Positions 33,797 through 43,328 of a DNA stretch of 64,000 bases are shown piece after piece. The DNA is taken from assembly GCA_039026235.1 (NCBI GenBank), contig JBCCMQ010000007.1:62001-126000 (forward strand), read 5' to 3'. The position numbers were made by a program, and so were the translations under genes. The notes beneath the pieces were generated by a model. It saw only the letters and a list, made by a program, of their open reading frames with translations, did no database searches and was not told where the DNA came from. The stretch's first letter is position 1, and each line of letters begins with the position of its first letter. The stretch is from JBCCMQ01 sp039026235 (lineage in GTDB: Bacteria > Pseudomonadota > Alphaproteobacteria > Rhodobacterales > Rhodobacteraceae).

Positions 33797-36325
33797 ATGG
33801 TTGGTGACAACAAGATCCTGACTGTATCATACGGGACTTTTTCCTGCACTCTTGAAGGATTTGACGATCCGTTTTCGACCATGCGGTCGATAGCCGAGTA
33901 TTTTCGGGATCTTGCGGCTGATGACCGGTACTTTGGCGCGGAGCCTCCGACACCGGATCCAGAGATGCTGCATCGACTTGCAGAGCGCGAGATTCAGCGC
34001 CGCGTAGAGGCTCGCGTTGAGCCCACCGGCATAACACTTCGCCCGAGCGAGGAACCGACCGCAGATGATGATCGGCCAGCGGCCGAAGAAGATGTTGCCG
34101 TCGACGAGGGTGCTGAGGCGACGAATGAAGCTGACGCTGCGCATGTGAGCGAGGAAACCGATGAACCGGCAAGCCCCGCCGAAGCCGAGGATCCGCATGT
34201 AGATGTGACCGACGCCACGACGCTCGCAGCTGTCGCGGCTGCAGCTGCGCTTGCAACGGAAGGGCCAACCGATACCGCTGGGGGCGCAGATACGGCAGAC
34301 GCCGCCGAGACGGCGAACGACGACGAGACAGACACGGAAGCGGCGACATCTGAAGAAAACGCGTTTGCCGATCTAGCCTCAGACGAAATCGATGAGGCTG
34401 AAGCGGAAGATCCTGCTGAGGTGACATCTGTCGCTGAAAAGCTCGCGCGCATTCGCGCCGTGGTCGCAAGCGATGGCGAAGAAGCTGCCGAACTGGATGC
34501 CGACGAGGTCTTCGACGACGAAGCCGAAGAGACGGACGCGTCGGACGACTATCAAGACGACGACGCTGATCAGGAAATATTTGCCGACGCTTCTGAGGAA
34601 GAAGACGACGAAACTCTGCAAGCAGCTCCGCAGCCTTTCGAGGCCGAAGCTTATGCGGACGCGTCGGACGGGATCGACGAAACGGAAGAGGACGCCGAAG
34701 CAGACGTCGTTCAGCTTCCCGATCCGGAAGAGCTTCGCATGCGGGCGCAGATGCTGCGGAACGCGTCGGAAGACACGACGCAGGAAGAAGCATTCGCATC
34801 GGACGAACCCGAGGCCGAAGAAACGGCACATGATCTGGAACCGAGCGAAACGGCAGCCGACGCGCTGGAGATGTCGGCCGAAGAGCCCGATGAAGCTGAG
34901 GCCGATCTTGAAGAAGCGCAAAGCGCGGAAGACAGCCCGCGAGCAGAGGACGATCAGCACGACCAGTTAGCTGAAGGCTGGGAAGAAGAAGTTACCTTCA
35001 CCTCTGAGGATATCGCAGATGTAGAAGCCTTCGAGGAGGAAGGCGCGGAACAGGCTTCGGCCGAAGAAACGGTCGAGGAACTGACCGCATCAGAGGAAGA
35101 GGAAGTGGAAGAGGACACGGCTTCGGGATTTGTCGAAGAAGACGGGGCCGATCAGACCAGTCAGGACGACGTAGCGGCTGTTTCCGCCGTTGAGGCAGAA
35201 GAGACGTTCGACGACGCTGCGGACCCTGTCGACGATGCAGACCCTGACGTACAGGACCAAGCCAATGAAGACGATGGCTGGGTCTCGGTTGACGAAGTAG
35301 AAGAGGCGGAAGAGGCCTTATCTGCAGAAGACGACCAGAACGAAGATCTGCAGGACGACGAAACCAAGGAAGATATGTCCGCTGCGCCTGCTGATCTGCA
35401 TGCGGAAGACATCGGCGACGATTCTTCTGACGTGGATCCCGAGCAGCACAACGAATTCGATGACGAAGAATTCGAAGCTGAGGCGCCGGATGAAGAGCCT
35501 GCGGTAGCGGCCCAAGATCCCGAGGCCGAGGCCGAAGGTATTGAAGACGCGGAAGCACTAGCCGACCGGTTGGCGGCCCGCGCAGCGGCGGCCGAAGAGG
35601 CTGATGTTGATAGAATTCTTGAGACGACCAATTCGAAGATGGATCAAAGCGAGGCGGTCCGCCGCCGCTCTGCGATCGCCCATCTGAAAGCCGCGGTCGC
35701 TGCCACCATGGCCGACGGCGGTATCCTCGGATGGGGTGCCAAGAAAGATGCCGAAGAACAGACGGCTTACCGGGAAGATCTGGCCCGCGCGGTCCGTCCA
35801 CAAGGCGGCAAGGAAGACGGCGAAGGCGAGGCGGTTGAAGGCAGCGATGCGTCCGAGGACACGGACACTTTGATCCTCGGCGCTGAAGAAACGGCACAGG
35901 CCCAACCGCTGATACTTGGTTCTGAGAACCTTGTCGCCGAGATGCAGCCGGAAGACACGCCCGAGGCGGAAGCCGAAGATGACAATGTTCATGTCGGCGA
36001 TTTCAACGACGAAGCGTCCATCGCCATGGACGCAGAGACATTTTCGGCCTTCGCTGAGCGCCTGGGCGCCAAGGAACTTCCCGATCTTCTGGAAGCAGCA
36101 GCGGCCTACTCAGCACAGGTTGAGGGGCGCCCGGAATTTTCAAGACCGCAGATCATGCGCAAGGTGGCGATGCATGCCGAAGACGACGGCTACACTCGCG
36201 AAGCCGGTCTTCGTTCTTTCGGCACGCTCCTGCGTCAAGGCAAGATCCAGAAGCTTAAGCGCGGCGTTTTCGTTCTTTCAGAGAATTCCCGCTATGCGGC
36301 GGAAAGCCGTATCGCCGGCGAATAA
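33797..36325 (+). CDS. Large acidic protein of unknown function
   Basis: An 842-residue protein with three parts. Residues 1-75 form a compact conserved-looking domain (ILTVSYGTFSCTLEGFDDPF, STMRSIAEYFRDLAADDRYF). Residues 76-580 are low-complexity and dominated by Asp, Glu and Ala with almost no Lys or aromatic residue. Residues 585-842 regain normal composition and end with a possible winged-helix-like domain (SRPQIMRKVAMHAEDDG, then LRSFGTLLRQGKIQKLKRGV). There is no signal peptide or membrane helix, so it is probably cytoplasmic or nucleoid-associated. I recall similar proteins in other Rhodobacterales, but no function is known to me. Confidence 0.85.
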   Translation: MVGDNKILTVSYGTFSCTLEGFDDPFSTMRSIAEYFRDLAADDRYFGAEPPTPDPEMLHRLAEREIQRRVEARVEPTGITLRPSEEPTADDDRPAAEEDVAVDEGAEATNEADAAHVSEETDEPASPAEAEDPHVDVTDATTLAAVAAAAALATEGPTDTAGGADTADAAETANDDETDTEAATSEENAFADLASDEIDEAEAEDPAEVTSVAEKLARIRAVVASDGEEAAELDADEVFDDEAEETDASDDYQDDDADQEIFADASEEEDDETLQAAPQPFEAEAYADASDGIDETEEDAEADVVQLPDPEELRMRAQMLRNASEDTTQEEAFASDEPEAEETAHDLEPSETAADALEMSAEEPDEAEADLEEAQSAEDSPRAEDDQHDQLAEGWEEEVTFTSEDIADVEAFEEEGAEQASAEETVEELTASEEEEVEEDTASGFVEEDGADQTSQDDVAAVSAVEAEETFDDAADPVDDADPDVQDQANEDDGWVSVDEVEEAEEALSAEDDQNEDLQDDETKEDMSAAPADLHAEDIGDDSSDVDPEQHNEFDDEEFEAEAPDEEPAVAAQDPEAEAEGIEDAEALADRLAARAAAAEEADVDRILETTNSKMDQSEAVRRRSAIAHLKAAVAATMADGGILGWGAKKDAEEQTAYREDLARAVRPQGGKEDGEGEAVEGSDASEDTDTLILGAEETAQAQPLILGSENLVAEMQPEDTPEAEAEDDNVHVGDFNDEASIAMDAETFSAFAERLGAKELPDLLEAAAAYSAQVEGRPEFSRPQIMRKVAMHAEDDGYTREAGLRSFGTLLRQGKIQKLKRGVFVLSENSRYAAESRIAGE

Positions 36326-36352
36326 CAACCCGCAACACAGCGCAAATCCCTG

Positions 36353-36384
36353 AATCGGAGTGGCCCTATGGGTCACTCCGATTT
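36353..36384. terminator. Hairpin between the acidic-protein gene and DUF2842
   Basis: Arms AATCGGAGTGGCCC and GGGTCACTCCGATT pair over 14 positions with one G-U wobble around a 3-base loop. TTT follows on the plus strand. The right arm contains the stop codon of the convergent DUF2842 gene. Confidence 0.75.
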
Positions 36385-36603
36385 GCTTTGGGCATCGGGA
36401 TCTTCGCGCCCAACGCCCTTGAAAATGAATTTGAAAGGCAGGGCCCAAAGAATTCCGAGCGCTACGTAAACAAAAAATTCGACAATCAGAGGCGGGCGTT
36501 CAAGCCAGTTTATTACCGTAATCGTGGACACAACGTAGACCGGCAGGCCCAGCAACAGAATGACCAGAGACCATCGCCGGCGAGCCTTGTAAGACAGCGT
36601 CAT
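36373..36603 (-). CDS. DUF2842 membrane protein
   Basis: A 76-residue protein with two membrane helices (SLVILLLGLPVYVVSTITVI and FFVYVALGILWALPFKFIF in outline) and the N-terminal YKARRRW. It belongs to a small alphaproteobacterial family of unknown function. It is 14 bp downstream of purA on the same strand, as in many relatives. Confidence 0.88.
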   Translation of the reverse strand: MTLSYKARRRWSLVILLLGLPVYVVSTITVINWLERPPLIVEFFVYVALGILWALPFKFIFKGVGREDPDAQSKSE

Positions 36604-36617
36604 ATAGCCTCCCTGCT

Positions 36618-37910
36618 TCAGTCAGCGAACGGATCAGTCACCAGAATGGTGTCTTCACGTTCGGGCGACGTGGACAGTAGTGCGACGGGGCATTGAATCA
36701 ACTCTTCGATCCGCCGCACATATTTGACCGCCTGCGCGGGCAGTTCAGCCCAACTGCGCGCCCCGGCAGTACTGTCCTTCCAGCCCTCTAGCGTCTCATA
36801 GATGGGCCGAACGCGCGCCTGCTTCTCGGCGGCGGTCGGCAAATAGTCGAGTTGCGCGCCGTCCAGTTCGTAACCCACACAGATCTTGAGAGTGTCGAAG
36901 CCGTCGAGCACATCGAGCTTGGTCAGCGAAATGCCGTTGACACCCGATGTTGCACAGGTCTGGCGAACAAGAACGGCATCAAACCAGCCGCAACGGCGCT
37001 TTCGCCCTGTCGTCGTCCCAAACTCGTGACCCCGTGTCCCGAGCATCTGACCATCTTCGTCAAAAAGCTCGGTCGGGAACGGCCCTTCCCCCACCCGGGT
37101 GGTGTAGGACTTCACAATACCAAGAACAAAATCGACCGCACCGGGCCCGATACCGGTTCCCGTGGCCGCCTGGCCGGCGATCACGTTCGAAGAGGTCACA
37201 AACGGGTAAGTTCCGAAGTCGATATCAAGGAGTGCCCCCTGCGCGCCTTCAAAAAGAATGCGCCGACCCGCCTTGCGCTGCTGGTTCAAGACCCTCCAAA
37301 CCGGCGCAGCATAGGCAAGGATTTGCGGCGCCACGGCTTCGAGTTGTGCGATCAGATCATCCCGGTCGATTTCTTTAAGCCCCAGCCCAGCGCGCAGCGC
37401 GTTGTGGTGCACCAGCGCTCTGTCGACGCGCCTTTCCAAGGTCTGCCTGTCGGCAAGGTCGGCAACACGGACGACACGGCGACCCACCTTGTCTTCATAA
37501 GCGGGACCTATTCCGCGCCCCGTTGTACCGATCTTGGCCACGGCGTTCTGAGCTTCGCGTGCACGGTCAAGTTCACCGTGAAAGGGCAAAATCAGCGGAG
37601 TGTTCTCCGCGATCATGAGCGTCTCCGGCGTGATTTCGACACCCTGTGACCGGATGGTTTCGATCTCATCGATCAGATGCCATGGATCCAGAACCACGCC
37701 GTTGCCGATCACGCTGAGCTTTCCGCCACGCACGACACCAGACGGCAACGCGTGCAGCTTAAAGACCGCGCCATCGATCACCAACGTGTGGCCTGCGTTG
37801 TGCCCTCCCTGGAAACGGCAGATCACATCGGCGCGCTCGCTTAGCCAATCGACAATCTTTCCCTTGCCTTCGTCGCCCCATTGAGCACCCACGACCACCA
37901 CGTTCGCCAT
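36618..37910 (-). CDS. purA: Adenylosuccinate synthetase
   Basis: First committed step of AMP synthesis: IMP, aspartate and GTP give adenylosuccinate. The 430 residues start with VVVVGAQWGDEGKGKIVDWL (GTP loop and catalytic Asp), then FQGGHNAGHTLV (catalytic His), TTGRGIGPAYEDKVGRR and TTGRKRRCGWFD. The length is standard. Confidence 0.97.
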   Translation of the reverse strand: MANVVVVGAQWGDEGKGKIVDWLSERADVICRFQGGHNAGHTLVIDGAVFKLHALPSGVVRGGKLSVIGNGVVLDPWHLIDEIETIRSQGVEITPETLMIAENTPLILPFHGELDRAREAQNAVAKIGTTGRGIGPAYEDKVGRRVVRVADLADRQTLERRVDRALVHHNALRAGLGLKEIDRDDLIAQLEAVAPQILAYAAPVWRVLNQQRKAGRRILFEGAQGALLDIDFGTYPFVTSSNVIAGQAATGTGIGPGAVDFVLGIVKSYTTRVGEGPFPTELFDEDGQMLGTRGHEFGTTTGRKRRCGWFDAVLVRQTCATSGVNGISLTKLDVLDGFDTLKICVGYELDGAQLDYLPTAAEKQARVRPIYETLEGWKDSTAGARSWAELPAQAVKYVRRIEELIQCPVALLSTSPEREDTILVTDPFAD

Positions 37911-38102
37911 ATTGCATTTCTCCTCCGCCGACTTGGGCGCAGGCGTTGCTATACTGGGCCAGACCGGCGGGGAAAAGCGAAAGCGCCGCGTTTGTCGGTC
38001 GGCTGAAGGAGTTTTCCACCGAAGAATTGAAGCGGCATCGATCTTGCGCTGGGTCCATCATGTGCGTATATGCTGCAGGTCCGAAATCAAAGGCTTCGCC
38101 CA

Positions 38103-38477
38103 ATGCAAAACGTCGTCCTGATTGTGCACTTGATCCTTGCGTTGGCATTGATCGGGATTGTGCTTTTGCAGCGGTCCGAGGGCGGAGGACTTGGTATTGG
38201 CGGTGGCGGTGGTGGCGTTGTATCCGGCCGTGCCGCAGCGACGGCCCTGGGCAAGCTCACGTGGCTGTTTGCCATCGGATTTATCTGCACCTCAATCACG
38301 TTGACGATCTTTGCCGCCCAGAACGGTGCGGGATCTTCGGTAATCGACCAGATCGGGGGCACGCCTTCGCAAAGCGGCGGTGAACTGGCGCCCGGCCTTC
38401 CGGCAGGCGACAGCCTGTTGCCGCCCGCGCCGCCTTCGGCAGAAGAAGATCCACTGCTGCCACCTCGCGCGGACTGA
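38103..38477 (+). CDS. secG: Preprotein translocase subunit SecG
   Basis: A 124-residue protein with two membrane helices (VVLIVHLILALALIGIVLLQ and LTWLFAIGFICTSITLTIF) separated by the typical RSEGGGLGIGGGGGG loop. It assists SecYE in protein export. The C-terminus is Pro/Ala-rich, as in other Rhodobacterales. The ATG has only a weak ribosome binding site. pyrG follows after 165 bp, the usual order. Confidence 0.94.
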   Translation: MQNVVLIVHLILALALIGIVLLQRSEGGGLGIGGGGGGVVSGRAAATALGKLTWLFAIGFICTSITLTIFAAQNGAGSSVIDQIGGTPSQSGGELAPGLPAGDSLLPPAPPSAEEDPLLPPRAD

Positions 38478-38642
38478 CCAAAATACTAGGTGTTGAGCGC
38501 ATGCTGCGATTGGCATGCAGGATGTTGGGGTTGGTGTTGCCCAACTTCCGCGAATCCTCTATAAGTCGAGTCCCGTGATCCAGCCGGAATTTCGGTCCGG
38601 CCAAGACGCCTATGAGCAGCAAAATCGCGGGGGCCGCCTTTC

Positions 38643-40286
38643 ATGGCACGTTACGTTTTCATAACTGGTGGTGTTGTGTCCTCGCTGGGCAAAGGGTTGG
38701 CTTCTGCGGCCCTTGGCGCGCTTTTGCAAGCGCGCGGTTTCACCGTCAGGCTTCGCAAACTCGATCCCTATCTGAACGTGGATCCGGGCACGATGTCGCC
38801 CTTTGAGCACGGCGAGGTTTTCGTCACCGATGATGGCGCGGAAACTGACCTTGATCTTGGTCACTACGAACGCTTCACCGGGGTCGCAGCAACCGCGACA
38901 GACAGCGTGTCATCCGGGCGGATTTATTCGAACGTGCTCGAGAAGGAACGGCGCGGCGATTACCTTGGGAAAACCATCCAAGTCATCCCGCATGTGACAG
39001 ACGAGATTAAGGAATTCTTGACCATCGGTGGCGATGACGTCGACTTCATGCTGTGCGAAATCGGCGGAACGGTTGGCGATATTGAGGGTTTGCCTTTTTT
39101 CGAAGCCATCCGGCAGTACAGCCAAGATCAGCCGCGCGGCCAGTGCATCTTTATGCACCTCACGCTTTTGCCCTGGATCGCAGCAAGCGGAGAACTGAAG
39201 ACAAAACCCACACAGCACTCGGTGAAGGAACTGCGCTCGATTGGCATCGCGCCCGACATTCTCGTCTGCCGATCAGAAAAGGAAATTCCGCAGAAGGAAC
39301 GCGAAAAGCTCGCGCTTTTCTGTAACGTGCGCCCCGACAGTGTGATCGCCGCCTATGATCTGGATACGATCTATGACGCACCGCTCGCCTATCACAAGGA
39401 AGGGCTCGATCAGGCCGTGCTGGACGCATTTGGAATTTCGCCAGCGCCGAAACCGGATCTGGCGCGATGGGAAGACGTGCATGACCGTATCGAGAACGCC
39501 GAGGGCGAAGTGAAGGTCGCAATCGTTGGCAAGTATACGCAGTTGGAAGACGCATATAAATCAATCGCCGAAGCGCTGACCCATGGCGGCATGGCCAACC
39601 GGACAAGGGTCAGGGCCGAATGGATCGACGCTGAGATCTTTGAGCGCGAAGACCCCGCGCCGCATCTGGAAGGCTACAACGCGATCCTGGTGCCGGGCGG
39701 CTTCGGCGAACGCGGAACCGAGGGAAAAATCAAGGCGGCCGAATTCGCGCGCACCCGTGGTGTGCCCTACCTCGGAATATGCCTCGGCATGCAGATGGCC
39801 GTCATCGAGGCAGCGCGGCATCTGGCGGACCTGCCCGACGCAGGGTCCGAGGAATTTGACCACGAGACCGGAAAGAAGCGCTTTACACCGGTGGTTTACC
39901 ACCTGAAAGAGTGGGTCAAGGGCAACAAGACCGTCGCGCGCAGGGTAGAGGACGACAAGGGTGGTACGATGCGCCTCGGAGCCTATACCGCTTGTTTGAA
40001 AGAAGGCAGCCGCGTCGCCCGGGTCTACGGAAACACCGTGATCGACGAACGACACCGCCACCGCTACGAAGTCGATATTAAATACCGTGAAGCCCTTGAG
40101 AAACAAGGCCTCGAATTTTCCGGGATGAGCCCGGATGGCCGGCTGCCCGAGATCGTTGAGGCGCGCGAGCATCCCTGGTTCATCGGGGTGCAGTTCCACC
40201 CGGAACTAAAATCCAAGCCTTTCGATCCCCACCCACTTTTTGCGGACTTCATCCGTGCAGCGGTCGACGCAAGCCGTCTGGTATAA
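38643..40286 (+). CDS. pyrG: CTP synthase
   Basis: Converts UTP to CTP with ATP and glutamine. The 547 residues carry the N-terminal synthetase domain (YVFITGGVVSSLGKGLASAA, CEIGGTVGDIEGLPF) and the C-terminal class I amidotransferase domain with the nucleophile in YLGICLGMQMAV and the His-Glu pair in GVQFHPELKSKP. The 38478-38642 leader contains two short inverted repeats but no clear attenuator. Confidence 0.97.
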   Translation: MARYVFITGGVVSSLGKGLASAALGALLQARGFTVRLRKLDPYLNVDPGTMSPFEHGEVFVTDDGAETDLDLGHYERFTGVAATATDSVSSGRIYSNVLEKERRGDYLGKTIQVIPHVTDEIKEFLTIGGDDVDFMLCEIGGTVGDIEGLPFFEAIRQYSQDQPRGQCIFMHLTLLPWIAASGELKTKPTQHSVKELRSIGIAPDILVCRSEKEIPQKEREKLALFCNVRPDSVIAAYDLDTIYDAPLAYHKEGLDQAVLDAFGISPAPKPDLARWEDVHDRIENAEGEVKVAIVGKYTQLEDAYKSIAEALTHGGMANRTRVRAEWIDAEIFEREDPAPHLEGYNAILVPGGFGERGTEGKIKAAEFARTRGVPYLGICLGMQMAVIEAARHLADLPDAGSEEFDHETGKKRFTPVVYHLKEWVKGNKTVARRVEDDKGGTMRLGAYTACLKEGSRVARVYGNTVIDERHRHRYEVDIKYREALEKQGLEFSGMSPDGRLPEIVEAREHPWFIGVQFHPELKSKPFDPHPLFADFIRAAVDASRLV

Positions 40287-40822
40287 GTCCTGACCTTTGC
40301 AAAGCACCAAGGGCGCGTAATCAACACGCGCCCCGTAACTCGTCACCCCTCACTCAGCCGGAACAAAAACGGGTCTCCGGTCCCGTACTTACTACGCGAA
40401 ATTCACTTTCCGAAACCACCGTCCGGACGCCCCAGAACCACCCGGTGCAACAGTCCCATGGCAAGGCTAACGGGGCGCTTGCGGCCAAAGTCCGACTTCA
40501 GTCCGGCAGTCCCCGCCAAATGCATTTCGTCCAAAAGATCGCTGCTATAAATCCTTGGCATCAATCGTTCCTATCACCGGGCGCGAAAGACTTATCCCGC
40601 ACCTCATACAGACAGCTTCACGCAAAGTGGTCAGGCGGTACAGTACGGTATTCCTTACTTTTGATGAGTTGTTCGGCGACACCAAAGTATAGCTACGAGG
40701 CCAAGCCAGCCGGACACTGCGGTTTGATCATTCAGTCAAGGACTGCCGCGCCATGGGGCCGGGGAAAGACGCCTAACAGATTGAAAATGAGTCGATCCGT
40801 ATCGACCACAAAAAGAGCGGTG
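40287..40822. other. Long region without a recognised gene
   Basis: A 536-bp stretch after pyrG. Apart from a hairpin at 40311-40333 I see no gene, RNA or repeat. A plus-strand frame of 221 codons covers part of it, but it lacks a ribosome binding site and family likeness and runs antisense over the next real gene. Confidence 0.5.
40311..40333 (+). terminator. Hairpin after pyrG
   Basis: Stem GGGCGCGT / ACGCGCCC with a 7-base loop, 24 bp after the pyrG stop. No U tract follows, so termination may be weak. Confidence 0.5.
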
Positions 40823-41143
40823 CTAGACTATGCCTGCCTGGCAATCCGCTTTGATCTTCTGGTATACTGGCGCACCGCTGTCGCCCTTGTGTCGGCCGAC
40901 ATAGGCTACCACGACTTCTGCCCGCCGTTGGGCCAAGGACGCGTCCGAAATACGCTCAGCGAACCATCCGGAAAGTTCATCCGTCATGTCCAGCACATCC
41001 ATGCTGCGATACGGGCCCATTTCCCAAACCATCCGCACATAAAGCGCTTCTTCGAAAAGCGCCTGACATCTGTCGGCGGCTTCCGCATGGGTTCCAAGAA
41101 ACGCCATTAAGCCCAAAGAATATGCCAGAACCTTCTGCTTCAT
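40823..41143 (-). CDS. Small secreted protein of unknown function
   Basis: A 106-residue protein. The signal peptide is MKQKVLAYSLGLMAFLGTHAEA, and the mature part has two Cys residues (ADRCQALF near its start and KADCQAGIV at the end) that could form a disulfide. I recognise no domain. The start at 41143 puts the signal peptide at the N-terminus. A longer frame upstream adds 28 residues ahead of it and is unlikely. The gene is divergent from the acyltransferase gene. Confidence 0.7.
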   Translation of the reverse strand: MKQKVLAYSLGLMAFLGTHAEAADRCQALFEEALYVRMVWEMGPYRSMDVLDMTDELSGWFAERISDASLAQRRAEVVVAYVGRHKGDSGAPVYQKIKADCQAGIV

Positions 41144-41284
41144 GGGTTGATGGTCGCCCCGCAATGCGGCACCCATGAGGCTTAAATCAGGGTTTGCTTG
41201 GGCGTCACCCTGGGCTGAGTGGCCCATTAAAACCCATCACCGATAGTCTTTTCTTCGGTTGCAAGCCGGTTTAGGCCCGTTCCC

Positions 41285-42223
41285 ATGCAGTCGCATCGCC
41301 AACCACTTCCGATCCGCAGCCTTTTGCGGCCGTCGAACTGGCACCTTCTTTTCGTAGTGGGCCTTGGGAAGCTGATTGCGTTTATTCCGGTGCCCGCCCT
41401 TCGGCACCTAGCCGGGCCGGTTGGTTTCCTGCTCTTCAGGGTGCGCCGTGTCCGGCATACGACCGAGGCTAACCTGCGGGCCTGTTTTCCCGATCTTTCG
41501 GAAGAAGAACACACCGCGCTTGCCAAGCGGACAACACGCGAGCTGGCGCAATCAGTTCTTGAATGCCTGAAGTTCTGGTTTGGGTTCCGCTCCGGTCACC
41601 GGCATTTCCAGATCGTTGATTTCAAGGGTACGGAACATCTTGATGCTGCCCTGCGCACGAACAGGGGGATCCTGGTGCTGTGCGCGCACTACGGTTCACC
41701 CGATGCGAATGGCATTCTGTTGTCACAGCTCGACCGTGGTGAGCGTCCCTACTATGGGATCTATCGCCAGCCCAGCGACGCCACCGTCGATCAGATCGTG
41801 CGGTGGGGACGGACATGCGCCTTGGACGAAATGATCCCAAGCCACAATGTGCGGCGGATCATTTCTTCGCTGCGCTCGGGCGCATTGCTTTGGTTCGCGC
41901 CAGACCTGGAGGTTACGGGGCCAGGCAGTGTTTTTGCCAGTTTTTTTGGCGTTCCGGCCTCTTCGACCAACTCCGTGGCGCGTTTCGCAAAAAGCGCAGA
42001 TGCGATCGTTCTTCCAACCCGCCACATTCGGAACGACGCCACAGGGCGATACGAATTTGAGATACTGCCGCCGCTCACCGATTTCCCGTCGGGTAACCCA
42101 GAGGTCGACGCACCACGCATCACCGGCGTCATCGAGGACATCGTGCGCCCGGACCCGGCACGTTACTGGTGGTGCATCAAACGGTTTCGTGCGCGGCCGG
42201 AAGGTGAAGCGCCGATCTATTGA
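41285..42223 (+). CDS. Lipid-A-type lysophospholipid acyltransferase (LpxL/HtrB family)
   Basis: A 312-residue inner-membrane acyltransferase. The catalytic block is LVLCAHYGSPDANGILL. The N-terminal hydrophobic segment (LLFVVGLGKLIAFIPVPAL), RTNRGI before the block, and the C-terminal DPARYWWCIKRFRARPEG are typical of the LpxL/LpxM family. It would add a secondary acyl chain to lipid A or acylate a related lipid. Confidence 0.87.
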   Translation: MQSHRQPLPIRSLLRPSNWHLLFVVGLGKLIAFIPVPALRHLAGPVGFLLFRVRRVRHTTEANLRACFPDLSEEEHTALAKRTTRELAQSVLECLKFWFGFRSGHRHFQIVDFKGTEHLDAALRTNRGILVLCAHYGSPDANGILLSQLDRGERPYYGIYRQPSDATVDQIVRWGRTCALDEMIPSHNVRRIISSLRSGALLWFAPDLEVTGPGSVFASFFGVPASSTNSVARFAKSADAIVLPTRHIRNDATGRYEFEILPPLTDFPSGNPEVDAPRITGVIEDIVRPDPARYWWCIKRFRARPEGEAPIY

Positions 42224-42262
42224 TTGCTTGATTGCGAGCACGACCTGTGGCCCAATCAATCC

Positions 42263-42976
42263 ATGCGGATAAACACTCTCGTTCTTACACTCGCATTCGC
42301 GGGACCGGTAGCAGCAGATATCGTACGCGTGCCCTACGACCCGCTGCTGTCCGAACTCGATACTCAAATCGACTTTGAAACCTACCCCAAGAAAATGTCT
42401 CCGGGAACGAAACTCGACAACGTTCAAAGCTTTGATGGTGCGTCATTCGGAGAGCGTTTCCGGGGGCAGTCTGTCGTCCAAGAGGATGGATTTGACGCCC
42501 TGGCGGGGATCCCATCTGGCCCCCTGGAGGTTTACGCGGGCGCACCGTCAGAAAATCTGTCCGTTACTTTTTACTTTCTGATTTCAAACCACTTGGTTGG
42601 AAATGCGGCACCAGGGTTTCCAGAGAGCTACGCCGGAGGCGAAGGGGCGATCGCGGTTCTGTTCGACCGCGACCAGAGGGCCATCGGCTTTCGCGTGGCG
42701 GCCGAGCCAGAACCGGACACGCAAGCTGAAAAGGGTGTTATGACGGTCAGTTTTTTCCGGCGCGACGGCTCGATCATTACTCAGAAGACGCTGCCGCTTG
42801 ATTGGGGCCGTGGTAGTTACGGCTTTGCCCGCACAGAAGATCAGCGCGACATCGCAGGCGTCACGATTACCAACCGTGATCCGGCGGGCATCGCAATCGA
42901 CGATGTGATTTTCGATTCCCAAACTGTGACCGGGCTTGCGCCGACGCCAGACCCCGTATCAGATGACACCATCTGA
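42263..42976 (+). CDS. Secreted protein of unknown function
   Basis: A 237-residue protein with a signal peptide (MRINTLVLTLAFAGPVAA) followed by a beta-rich domain: TQIDFETYPKKMSPGTKLDN, VTFYFLISNHLVG, IAVLFDRDQRAIGFRVA, GVTITNRDPAGIAIDDVIF. The layout resembles extracellular jelly-roll, PEP-CTERM-like domains, but no C-terminal sorting signal is present. The function is unknown. Confidence 0.75.
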   Translation: MRINTLVLTLAFAGPVAADIVRVPYDPLLSELDTQIDFETYPKKMSPGTKLDNVQSFDGASFGERFRGQSVVQEDGFDALAGIPSGPLEVYAGAPSENLSVTFYFLISNHLVGNAAPGFPESYAGGEGAIAVLFDRDQRAIGFRVAAEPEPDTQAEKGVMTVSFFRRDGSIITQKTLPLDWGRGSYGFARTEDQRDIAGVTITNRDPAGIAIDDVIFDSQTVTGLAPTPDPVSDDTI

Positions 42977-42993
42977 ATGGGAGGTTTCAGGCG

Positions 42994-43290
42994 ATGGCCA
43001 AAGGATACTGGATAGCCAACAACATCGTGCACGACGCTGCCAGCTACGAAGACTACAAGAAGGCGAACGCCATTCCGTTTGAGAAGTACGGAGCGCGCTT
43101 TCTTGTAAGAGGCGGCCCGCAAGAGGTACGTGAAGGCGACGGTCTCCCGCGTTCGGTCGTGATCGAATTCCCAAGCTATGCCGATGCGATCGCATGCTAC
43201 GAATCGCCCGAATACCAAAGCGCCTATCGCATTCGTGAAACTGCTGCCGAAGGGCGTTTGATCATTGTCGAAGGCTACAGTGCCAACTGA
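42994..43290 (+). CDS. DUF1330 protein
   Basis: A 98-residue ferredoxin-fold dimeric alpha/beta barrel protein. The family marks are KGYWIANNIVHDAASYEDYK, YGARFLVRGGPQEVREGD and SVVIEFPSYADAIACYESPEY. It probably acts in the cytoplasm; the function is unknown. GGGAGG precedes the ATG. Confidence 0.92.
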   Translation: MAKGYWIANNIVHDAASYEDYKKANAIPFEKYGARFLVRGGPQEVREGDGLPRSVVIEFPSYADAIACYESPEYQSAYRIRETAAEGRLIIVEGYSAN

Positions 43291-43328
43291 CGGATTGCTC
43301 TTCTCAACCGAACAAATATATCAGAGAC

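Noticed and set aside
33744..34829. A 361-codon minus-strand frame rich in Arg and Pro
   Set aside because: It lies antisense to the acidic-protein gene. GA-rich codons on the plus strand remove stops from the complement. There is no ribosome binding site or family likeness. The same holds for the frame at 34998-35897.
40445..41110. A 221-codon plus-strand frame
   Set aside because: No ribosome binding site or domain. Its second half is antisense to the small secreted-protein gene, which has a proper signal peptide.
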